Source: Chromatiales bacterium
GTDB taxonomy: Bacteria > Pseudomonadota > Gammaproteobacteria > SZUA-152
Reading direction: 5' to 3'
DNA length: 5,234 nucleotides
Assembly (NCBI GenBank): GCA_026999335.1
Contig: JALTPW010000213.1
Span: 1-5,234 of the forward strand
The translations under genes were made by a program, and so were the position numbers. Positions within the stretch are counted from its first letter, which is position 1; each line of letters opens with the position of its first letter. Positions 1 through 5,234 of the stretch are shown here, in pieces. The notes beneath the pieces are model-generated. The model did no database searches and was not told where the DNA came from. It worked only from the letters and a program-made list of their open reading frames with translations.

Positions 1-502
1 TGAACATGGATTCGCCAAAGAACACCTTACCGATACCGATGCCGTAAAGACCCCCCATCAGTTTGCCGTCGAGCCAGCATTCCACTGCATGGGCGTGGCC
101 CAATTCGAACAGGTGCCGGTAGGCCTGCTGCATCTCGGCGGTAATCCAGGTGCCGCTATTAGTATTATCGCGTGGCGTACTACAGGCCTCTATGACCTGG
201 CTAAAGGCCGTGTCGGTCGTGATCTCGAAGTGTTGTTGGCGCAGGGTCTTGCGCAGGCTGCGGGAGACGTGGAGTTTGTGTGGAAACAGCACCGCGCGCG
301 GATTGGGTGACCACCACAGAATTGGCTGGCCGTGGTTGTACCAGGGAAAGATGCCGTACCGATAGGCGGCCAGCAGGCGTCCTGGGCTGAGATCGCCGCC
401 CACCGACAGCAGGCCGTCCGGTTCGTCCAGCGCCAGAGAGATATCGGGGAACGTATAGCTGGTGTCCCGAGGGTCAATCCAAAAGGGGGCGAGTCCGCGC
501 AT
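1..502 (-). CDS. aat: Leucyl/phenylalanyl-tRNA--protein transferase, C-terminus cut by window edge
   Basis: Aat moves Leu or Phe from charged tRNA to the N-terminal Arg or Lys of a protein, creating an N-degron read by ClpS/ClpAP in the cytoplasm. The frame is open from the ATG at 502 to the window edge (167 residues); E. coli Aat has about 234, so roughly the last third is outside. Family motifs seen in order: GLLSVGGDLSP (residues 30-40), YRYGIFPWY (47-55), WWSPNPRAVLFP (63-74), GTWI (117-120), VECW near 140, GGLYGIGIG (150-158) and FFGESMF (161-167). The start is firm: an in-frame TGA lies seven codons upstream and an AGGA is 8 nt before the ATG. It begins 47 nt after the COG3146 gene and is probably co-transcribed with it. 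The visible part is intact. The identification is secure; the unseen C-terminus cannot be judged. Confidence 0.96.
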   Translation of the reverse strand, partial: MRGLAPFWIDPRDTSYTFPDISLALDEPDGLLSVGGDLSPGRLLAAYRYGIFPWYNHGQPILWWSPNPRAVLFPHKLHVSRSLRKTLRQQHFEITTDTAFSQVIEACSTPRDNTNSGTWITAEMQQAYRHLFELGHAHAVECWLDGKLMGGLYGIGIGKVFFGESMF

Positions 503-510
503 GTATCCGT

Positions 511-514
511 TCCT
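511..514 (-). promoter_or_regulatory. Ribosome binding site of aat
   Basis: AGGA on the minus strand, 8 nt before the aat ATG at 502. Together with the in-frame TGA just upstream it fixes the aat start. It lies in the 47-nt gap after the upstream gene, so aat can be translated independently within a shared transcript. Confidence 0.6.
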
Positions 515-549
515 GCGGTGTCAGATAGTTGATCATCGGTTCTAGCAAA

Positions 550-1692
550 TCAATAGTTTCGCTTAAACGGTGTGTGTTCGCCAAGTGTCTCGATGTAGTC
601 CTGTATGCCGCGGGTTTCGTGTTGCAGGAAATCGGCAATGGCGCTGCGGAACTCCGGGTGAGCAATCCAATGTGCGGACCAAGTAGCCGTGGGCAGAAAG
701 CCACGGCTGATCTTGTGTTCGCCTTGGGCGCCGGGGTCGAAACGTTGCAAGCCGTGGCGGATGCAGTAGTCCAGTCCTTGGTAGTAGCATAGCTCGAAAT
801 GCAGGTTGTCGAAATGTTTGTCGCAGCCCCAGTGGCGACCGTACAGGCTGTGCTTATCACGCAGACAGATAGCGCTGGCCACTGGGCGGCCTTCCTGTTC
901 GGCGAGGAAGATCACGATCTGTCCCGGCAGACGTTGGCTGATGTCACGGAAAAATGCCAATGACAGGGTGGCGTAGCCGCTGAGACGGGCAAAGGTGGAG
1001 GCGTAGTGACGGTGCACGGCCTGCCATTGTGTCTCACTCAGCTGTTCGCCGTAAAACTGACGAATGCTGATGCCGGATTCCTGCACCCGGCGCCGTTCGC
1101 GGCGGATATTTTTGCGCTTGGCTGAGGTGAAGTGATCGAGGTAATGTTCGAAGTCACTGTAGCCTTGATTGTGCCAATGGAACTGACAGCCGGTGCGGAT
1201 CAGCAGCCCCTGCGCGGCTAGTGTGTTGCGGTCAATTTTGTTGGGAAACAACCAGTGTAATGAAGAAACATTGATTGTTTTGGCGTGGCTGATGGCGGCT
1301 TCGATGAGGGCGCGGGCGATAGCCTCGCGGTCAGTATCCGCTGCAATCAGCAGGCGCGCACCAGTGGCCGGGGTGTACGGCACCGCCGCCACCAGTTTGG
1401 GATAATAGGCCAGGCTGTTGCGCTGGTAGGCTTCGGCCCAGTCCCAGTCGAACACCAGTTCGCCGTAGCTGTTGGTCTTCAGGTACTGCGGCATGGCCCC
1501 CACCAGCCGCTCGCCATCGTGTAGCAGCAAGTGCCGGGGTAGCCAGCCCCAGTGCCTGCCGACACCGTCGTGGCGCTCCAGCGCGTCGAGAAAGGCATGG
1601 CAGAGAAAGGGTTGTCCGGTGCCCGACAGGGCATCCCAGTCCTCGCCACAGACTTCGGAAATGTTGTCGATAATGGTGCTGCGCAGCTGCAT
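550..1692 (-). CDS. COG3146 / FemAB-like (DUF482) GNAT-fold acyltransferase family protein
   Basis: This 380-residue protein matches the COG3146 family (Pfam FemAB_like, formerly DUF482), often labelled 'GNAT family N-acetyltransferase' or 'peptidogalycan biosynthesis protein'; its substrate is not known to me. Motifs seen: GW at 49-50, YLKTNSYGE (70-78) followed by FDWDWAEAY (81-89), YYPKL (96-100), PYTPATGARLL (105-115), a basic patch KRKNIRRERR (192-201), YGRHWGC (284-290), the FELCYYQGLDY segment (299-309) and the signature GAQGEHKISRGF (321-332). The length is normal for the family, and no signal peptide or membrane segment is visible, so it is probably cytoplasmic. The ATG at 1692 is preceded by an in-frame TGA about nine codons upstream; its Shine-Dalgarno is weak. 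It sits directly before aat, which hints at a link with tRNA-dependent aminoacyl transfer or N-terminal protein modification. That link is inference from gene order only. Family assignment is strong; biochemical role is open. Confidence 0.93.
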   Translation of the reverse strand: MQLRSTIIDNISEVCGEDWDALSGTGQPFLCHAFLDALERHDGVGRHWGWLPRHLLLHDGERLVGAMPQYLKTNSYGELVFDWDWAEAYQRNSLAYYPKLVAAVPYTPATGARLLIAADTDREAIARALIEAAISHAKTINVSSLHWLFPNKIDRNTLAAQGLLIRTGCQFHWHNQGYSDFEHYLDHFTSAKRKNIRRERRRVQESGISIRQFYGEQLSETQWQAVHRHYASTFARLSGYATLSLAFFRDISQRLPGQIVIFLAEQEGRPVASAICLRDKHSLYGRHWGCDKHFDNLHFELCYYQGLDYCIRHGLQRFDPGAQGEHKISRGFLPTATWSAHWIAHPEFRSAIADFLQHETRGIQDYIETLGEHTPFKRNY

Positions 1693-1724
1693 GTCTGCGC
1701 ACTCTACACGATTGACTCATATTG

Positions 1725-1754
1725 AAAACCATACTTTCGGGGTAAGGAAAATGG
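1725..1754 (-). terminator. Weak Rho-independent terminator-like hairpin after the lipoprotein gene
   Basis: Starting 10 nt after the lipoprotein stop, the minus strand can fold CCAT-TTTC against GAAA-GT-ATGG. This gives an eight-base-pair stem with a two-base bulge and an eight-base loop (1754 to 1729). Four T residues follow (1728 to 1725). The position is right for a terminator, but the stem is AT-rich and bulged and the T-run is short, so termination may be partial or absent. If real, it separates the lipoprotein gene from the COG3146-aat pair. Confidence 0.3.
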
Positions 1755-1764
1755 GTTCGCCTGT

Positions 1765-3702
1765 TTACCGTGCCAGCCAGTGATTGGCCCAAACGCTGTC
1801 GCGTGAACCATCGGACTGGAGCCAGACTGTCACGGCAGTGCCGTTGTTGTTGAGCGACAACTGAGGCAGGTTCGCAGACCCGGCATTGCGGGTTTCGACT
1901 AGCTCCGCCGTGCCCCAGCCTATGCCTGGCACGTAGCGATTGGCCCAGATGTCGATCTTTCCGCGGGCGGATTCTTGTGGCCATACCGCCAGGGCATTGC
2001 CGTCGGTATTCGCCGCAACTTGCGGGAAGCGCGCCGTTCCGGTGTCGTTGCTTTCGATGAGTTCGGGCTTGCCCCAGCCCGAGCCCGCCACATAGCGATT
2101 GCTCCAGATGTCACTGCGTGTACCATTCGATTGATGCCACACCGCCAGCGCGCTGCCGTTCCCTGCGGCCACCTGAGGATAATTGGGCTGCCCGCTGCTC
2201 TGGCTGGCAATGGGCTCGGGTTTGCCCCAGCCCGAGTTGACCGCATAGCGGCTGGCCCAGGTGTTCGTTACTTTGCCATCGGACTGCAACCATACCGCCA
2301 TGGCGATGCCGCCACGCACGGAGATTTGGGGAAAGGTTGCATCCCCGGCATCATCGGTTTCGATGAGTTCAGCCGTACCCCAGCCCGAGCCGGGTATATA
2401 CTGATTGGCCCAGATGCTGCTGCGGGCCGTCTTGTCGTGCACCTGCTCCCACACGACGATGACAGCACCACTGTCTTCGACCGATATTTTGGGATGCTTT
2501 GCACCGCCGGCGTCATTGCTTTCAATCAGCTCGGCCGTGCCCCAGCCTCTGCCCGGTACGTAGCGATTGGCCCAGATATTGTTGCGTGTGCCGTTGTGCT
2601 GATACCACACGGCGGTGGTGTTGCCTTGGGCGTCCATGGATAATTGGGGCAGGTTTGCATTGCCGCTATTCTCGGTATTAATCCGTTGAACCTTGCTCCA
2701 GCCCACACCCACCACATAACGGTTGGCCCAGATATCGTAGTGACTGCCGTTGGACTGCTGCCATATCGCCACTGCATTGCCAGCGGCGTCCAATGCGATC
2801 TGGGGAGAGAGTGCATCGCCGCGGTTACCGGTTTCAATGAGTTCGACCACCTCCCAGCCTGCCTGCACGGTATAACGGTTGGCCCAGATGTTTTTTTTGG
2901 TGCCGCTGGTCTGGGACCACACGGCCATGGCATCGCCGTCGGCGTTGATGGCGACCTGAGGATAAAATGCCGCGCCCGTGAAACCGCTTTCGATCAGCGT
3001 CGCCGTTTGCCAGCCGATGCTGCCGTTGGCGTCGTTACCGCTACAGACAAATCCCGTCTGGGTGATCTCGGCCGGATCCAGACTGCCATTGCCATTGGTG
3101 TCGATACCCACGTCAATGCGCAGGCCACCATTGGGGCAGTTCGCACTCACGGGTTCCGGGTTCATGTCGATGAGGGCATTGAGACCGTCGCTGCCGTCTG
3201 TGCCGTTTATACCATCCACGCCCGGCGCCCCGTTGCAAATGTAGTCGGTGCTGCTTGTCTCCGGGGCATCCAGACGGCCATTGCTATCGAGATCGAGTCC
3301 GGAGTCGATACGTTTGCCGCCGTGGGTACAGTGGCCACCTGCGGCCTCCGTCGAAATCTTTACCAAGGCATTGAGTCCGTTGTTGCCATCCGTGCCGTTC
3401 GCTCCCGATGTGCCGTTACAGACCTTTTCGCTGGCATCCACTTCGCTGGCATCCAGTACCCCATTGCGATTTTCGTCGATGCCGGTTTCAACCAGTATCC
3501 CGCCCTCGGTGCAGTCGGGATCACCGGTCTTGATGACGGAGGCTTTGGCGGCGACGGAGGTATCGGTACCCGCAGCACCCTGTGGCCCGTTGTCTTCACT
3601 GCTGGCACTGCCACAGGCCGCAAGGCTTAGGCTGGCAACAAGAAGCAGCAGCGACCGGCCTGGGATCGACAGAATATTGCGTGGACTCTGAAGGACTTTC
3701 AT
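1765..3702 (-). CDS. Modular lipoprotein: three DUF7151-like modules, collagen-like linkers, eight-repeat putative beta-propeller
   Basis: A 645-residue exported lipoprotein of unknown function. Residues 1-30 form a lipoprotein signal: basic start, hydrophobic LLLLVASLSL and lipobox LAAC with Cys30. Residue +2 is Gly, not Asp, so outer-membrane sorting is expected. Residues 56-221 hold three DUF7151-like modules with cysteines at 64/95, 125/156 and 189/220, always 31 apart. Each contains an EF-hand/dockerin-like loop (from D76, D137 and D201). Gly-X-Y triplets join the modules (for example GTSGANGTDG). Residues 230-645 are eight repeats of 51-54 residues, opening with GW and closing with a WANRY-like motif, probably a beta-propeller. 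I chose the ATG at 3702 over the one at 3891 because it gives a complete lipoprotein signal, has AGAGAG 8 nt upstream, and avoids a 110-nt overlap with the preceding gene. Probable role: surface binding or adhesion. No catalytic residues are recognisable and the ligand is unknown. Confidence 0.9.
   Translation of the reverse strand: MKVLQSPRNILSIPGRSLLLLVASLSLAACGSASSEDNGPQGAAGTDTSVAAKASVIKTGDPDCTEGGILVETGIDENRNGVLDASEVDASEKVCNGTSGANGTDGNNGLNALVKISTEAAGGHCTHGGKRIDSGLDLDSNGRLDAPETSSTDYICNGAPGVDGINGTDGSDGLNALIDMNPEPVSANCPNGGLRIDVGIDTNGNGSLDPAEITQTGFVCSGNDANGSIGWQTATLIESGFTGAAFYPQVAINADGDAMAVWSQTSGTKKNIWANRYTVQAGWEVVELIETGNRGDALSPQIALDAAGNAVAIWQQSNGSHYDIWANRYVVGVGWSKVQRINTENSGNANLPQLSMDAQGNTTAVWYQHNGTRNNIWANRYVPGRGWGTAELIESNDAGGAKHPKISVEDSGAVIVVWEQVHDKTARSSIWANQYIPGSGWGTAELIETDDAGDATFPQISVRGGIAMAVWLQSDGKVTNTWASRYAVNSGWGKPEPIASQSSGQPNYPQVAAGNGSALAVWHQSNGTRSDIWSNRYVAGSGWGKPELIESNDTGTARFPQVAANTDGNALAVWPQESARGKIDIWANRYVPGIGWGTAELVETRNAGSANLPQLSLNNNGTAVTVWLQSDGSRDSVWANHWLAR
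1768..3015 (-). repeat. Eight tandem coding repeats of about 156 bp (WANRY repeats)
   Basis: Inside the lipoprotein gene, residues 230-645 divide into eight units: 230-281, 282-333, 334-385, 386-439, 440-490, 491-541, 542-594 and 595-645. The consensus is GWG.aELIE...aG.a..PQ, then a G-rich turn, A.AVW.Q, then a turn often NGT/NGS/DGS, then IWANRY. The alternating hydrophobic strands and conserved Trp and Gly fit one four-stranded blade per repeat, so an eight-bladed propeller is plausible; this is inference. Unit 4 carries extra residues (VHDKTARSS) before its IWANQY. The final unit ends at WANHWLAR, so the protein stops exactly at the end of a repeat. At the DNA level the WANRY box shows as recurring 'gattggcccag' on the plus strand. 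Confidence 0.9.
3040..3537 (-). repeat. Three DUF7151-like modules with calcium-loop motifs and collagen-like linkers
   Basis: Residues 56-96, 115-157 and 179-221 of the lipoprotein repeat the pattern C-(T/P)-x-GG-(I/K/L)-x-(V/I)-(E/D)-x-G, then D-x-(N/D)-x-N-G-x-L-D-x-x-E, then C-(N/S)-G. The 12-residue acidic loop matches EF-hand/dockerin calcium-ligand spacing (positions 1, 3, 5, 9 and 12 all Asp, Asn, Ser or Glu-type ligands). Cysteine spacing is identical in all three copies, suggesting a disulphide within each module. Five or six Gly-X-Y triplets join successive modules. Calcium binding is inferred from the motif. Confidence 0.8.
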
Positions 3703-3710
3703 CACTACGA

Positions 3711-3716
3711 CTCTCT
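3711..3716 (-). promoter_or_regulatory. Ribosome binding site that decides the lipoprotein start
   Basis: AGAGAG on the minus strand lies 8 nt before the ATG at 3702. This purine-rich site, with the lipoprotein signal that follows, favours the 3702 start over the in-frame ATG at 3891, which lies inside the 3' end of the preceding gene. Confidence 0.5.
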
Positions 3717-3756
3717 GAAAGAATGGGTATCGAATGCTGGTAGACGTACTGTTGGC

Positions 3757-3779
3757 TGATGGTGGCAATGCCCCCATCA
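3757..3779. other. 23-nt inverted repeat between the two secreted-protein genes
   Basis: TGATGG...CCATCA arms enclose a further GGC/GCC stem with one mismatch on each side and a three-base loop, giving nine base pairs in 23 nt. It begins two nt after the TGA of the upstream gene. No T-run follows on either strand, so it is not a standard intrinsic terminator. It could be an mRNA 3'-end stabiliser, a Rho-associated hairpin or an operator with dyad symmetry. Confidence 0.45.
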
Positions 3780-3781
3780 GA

Positions 3782-5234
3782 TCAGGCACAGAACTCTCCG
3801 CAGTCACTGCCACCACCACCGCCACCGGACAGGTCATAAAGCCAGGCGAAAAAGCTGCGGGTGGTGGTGCCATACTGATTGGTGAATTCAACGGTGATCA
3901 AATAGGTGCCCGCACCGGCGACCGCAAAAATATCTTGCGTCAGATCGAAGGCGGTGGCCCCTACGCTTGCAACATCCGGGTCTGTCGCGAATGGCGTCTT
4001 GCCACTGCCATCGACCTGGGAATAGAAAAGGGTAATGCTGTCGGCACCTTCCACCTCCCAGGAAAGGGTTGCGGTCTGCGCGGTTTCAGCGTCTGATTTG
4101 GAGACATTGAACTGATGAAGGATCGGTTCGGGTGTCGCATCGTAGGTCAGGTTTTTCACTTGTGTGACCGTATTGTCTTCATCCGTTGCGGTGAGTGTGA
4201 ACTGGTATTGCGCGGCATGATTTCCGTTCAGCTCCATGGGGAACTGGGTCGAGCCCGTTGCACTGCCCAGCGTGGTGTTGTGTCCCTGATCCGACGAGAG
4301 AACCAGTGTTTCTGCAGCGATGCTCGACCAGGTGAAAATGGCATCGTTTCGATCAAACACCCAGCGTGTATTGGACGGGTCTGCTGGATCGAGTTCCAAG
4401 ATAAAATAGGGTTTTACCCGGCCGGTGAATGAGAAGATGACCGGGGATTCAGGGCCCGTGAAATCCAGTACCAGAGAGCCGGCTTCGCCATCACAACTAT
4501 CGATGGTGCTCGCTCTGTAAAGACCGTCGGATGCCCGGGCCGTGGACTCAAGGTATACGTCAACGCCACGGGGCATGGTGACGGTGGTTCCACCGTCGAG
4601 GAAGGTGGTAGAACCTGAACGGGGACGGTCGTTTTGGGTACGGGCAAACAAGCCAACCTCGGCGTCATCCGGCAGGCCCGACGGGGTAATTGTCAAATCA
4701 CACAATTGCGGTGCGATATCGTGGTTCCACCAGGAAAAGTGCGTAACGGTCGCCTGTAAGGCCATGCCGGTTGGGGCATCGATAGACGCAACGACGGTGC
4801 CCACATTTTCCTGCACCCACTGACCGCTGGTTTCATTCAGATACCACAAGGCGCCAGTGTCACCGATCTGGATGGGCGTGCCGTCCGGGTGATTGGCGAT
4901 AAAGACCGGAATTTCAATGGTGGCGGACTGGCCATCAGCCAGATTCAGCTCATTGCCATTTTGCGAAAACTGATATTCCACGGTGCCGTAGGACATGATC
5001 AGCGGTGCGGCATTGCCATTGATGTCAGTGCCGGCGAAGGCGCCGGGGAACACGCCCAACTCGTCGTCATCGGACACATCGACCGGCGTAATGCTGAGCT
5101 GGACAGTGCCCGTTACCGGGTTGCCACTGGCATCGACCAGTGCACCGGCCGCCAGACTGACCGCGGCACCGGAGATGCCACTGATGTCGATGGCCGTATC
5201 GGCACTGACGGTGACGGGGGTATTTCTCTTGCCC
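3782..5234 (-). CDS. Secreted multidomain beta-protein with FAM171/CILP-like domain, N-terminus outside window
   Basis: The frame is open from codon 5233 to the TGA at 3784-3782, giving 483 residues with no start in view; a GTG at 5077 lies inside the domain and is not a credible start. Window residues 20-172 resemble the extracellular beta domain of FAM171/CILP-like and bacterial 'carboxypeptidase regulatory-like' surface proteins: VSLAAGALVDASGNPVTG, ELGVFPGAFAGTD, a YGTVEYQF strand, ATIEIPV, ALWYLNETSGQW and the hallmark VTHFSWWN (163-170). About residues 274-363 and 369-466 look like immunoglobulin or PKD-type beta-sandwiches (LSWEVEGADSITL; GTYLITVEFTNQYGTT). The protein ends with six glycines and SDCGEFCA, two cysteines close to the C-terminus. 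Export is inferred from composition and domain type; the signal peptide would be beyond the edge. It ends 79 nt before the lipoprotein gene on the same strand, so the two may be expressed together. Domain assignment is from memory of motifs, hence moderate; the gene itself is certain. Confidence 0.82.
   Translation of the reverse strand, partial: GKRNTPVTVSADTAIDISGISGAAVSLAAGALVDASGNPVTGTVQLSITPVDVSDDDELGVFPGAFAGTDINGNAAPLIMSYGTVEYQFSQNGNELNLADGQSATIEIPVFIANHPDGTPIQIGDTGALWYLNETSGQWVQENVGTVVASIDAPTGMALQATVTHFSWWNHDIAPQLCDLTITPSGLPDDAEVGLFARTQNDRPRSGSTTFLDGGTTVTMPRGVDVYLESTARASDGLYRASTIDSCDGEAGSLVLDFTGPESPVIFSFTGRVKPYFILELDPADPSNTRWVFDRNDAIFTWSSIAAETLVLSSDQGHNTTLGSATGSTQFPMELNGNHAAQYQFTLTATDEDNTVTQVKNLTYDATPEPILHQFNVSKSDAETAQTATLSWEVEGADSITLFYSQVDGSGKTPFATDPDVASVGATAFDLTQDIFAVAGAGTYLITVEFTNQYGTTTRSFFAWLYDLSGGGGGGSDCGEFCA

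Noticed and set aside
474..860. A 128-codon minus-strand frame overlapping the end of the COG3146 gene and the start of aat
   Set aside because: It lies out of frame across two recognised genes and has no domain of its own.
1693..1764. A sigma-70 promoter for the COG3146-aat pair
   Set aside because: The 72-nt gap has AT-rich hexamer-like pieces (TTTTCC, CAATAT) but no pair at convincing spacing, so I do not list one, although a promoter here is plausible.
1331..1984. A 217-codon minus-strand frame bridging the end of the lipoprotein gene and the start of the COG3146 gene
   Set aside because: It is out of frame with two well-supported genes, is Arg/Ala-rich in the manner of GC-rich shadow frames, and has no recognisable domain.
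1975..2643. A 222-codon open frame on the plus strand opposite the WANRY repeats
   Set aside because: It repeats with the same period as the real gene (RY.AIGPD-like motifs are antisense of the repeat), so it is a shadow of the tandem repeat.
2644..3630. A 328-codon open frame on the plus strand opposite the lipoprotein gene
   Set aside because: It mirrors the repeated codon pattern of the minus-strand gene, which keeps antisense frames open. It has no domain, signal or ribosome binding site that I recognise, and the minus-strand product has clear domain structure.
3703..3891. A 63-residue N-terminal extension of the lipoprotein from an ATG at 3891
   Set aside because: It would overlap the 3' end of the preceding gene by 110 nt and bury the lipoprotein signal. 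The ATG at 3702 has a suitable ribosome binding site and a complete signal peptide.
5075..5077. GTG as the start of the FAM171-like gene
   Set aside because: The frame stays open to the window edge with homologous-looking domain sequence upstream (VSLAAGALVDASGNP), so the GTG encodes an internal Val.

Overview
The window reads as bacterial chromosomal DNA, most likely from a gammaproteobacterium. The clue is a COG3146-type (FemAB-like / DUF482) acyltransferase gene placed directly before aat, a pairing typical of Proteobacteria. Base composition is moderately GC-rich. I cannot name a genus. All four genes are on the minus strand, so transcription runs from high to low coordinates, and the two outer genes are cut by the window edges. 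No gene-free stretch exceeds about 80 bases, and I saw no tRNA, rRNA, CRISPR array, insertion sequence or attachment site.

Right half (5234 to 1765): two cell-envelope or secreted proteins of poorly known function. The first (5233 to 3782, N-terminus missing) has a FAM171/CILP-like beta domain containing a THFSWWN motif, then immunoglobulin/PKD-like beta regions, and ends in a glycine run with two cysteines. The second (3702 to 1765) is a 645-residue lipoprotein. It has a lipobox, three DUF7151-like modules joined by collagen-like Gly-X-Y linkers, each module with one cysteine pair and one calcium-loop motif, and then eight repeats of about 52 residues that probably form a beta-propeller. A 23-nt inverted repeat sits between the two genes.

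Left half (1692 to 1): a housekeeping pair. The COG3146 acyltransferase-like gene is followed after 47 nt by aat, the leucyl/phenylalanyl-tRNA-protein transferase of the N-degron pathway. A weak terminator-like hairpin with a short T-run lies between the lipoprotein gene and this pair, which suggests two transcription units.

The most distinctive element is the modular lipoprotein and its exported neighbour. They look like a surface-exposed binding or adhesion pair, but nothing in the sequence identifies a ligand. I do not see convincing evidence for a completely new system here.
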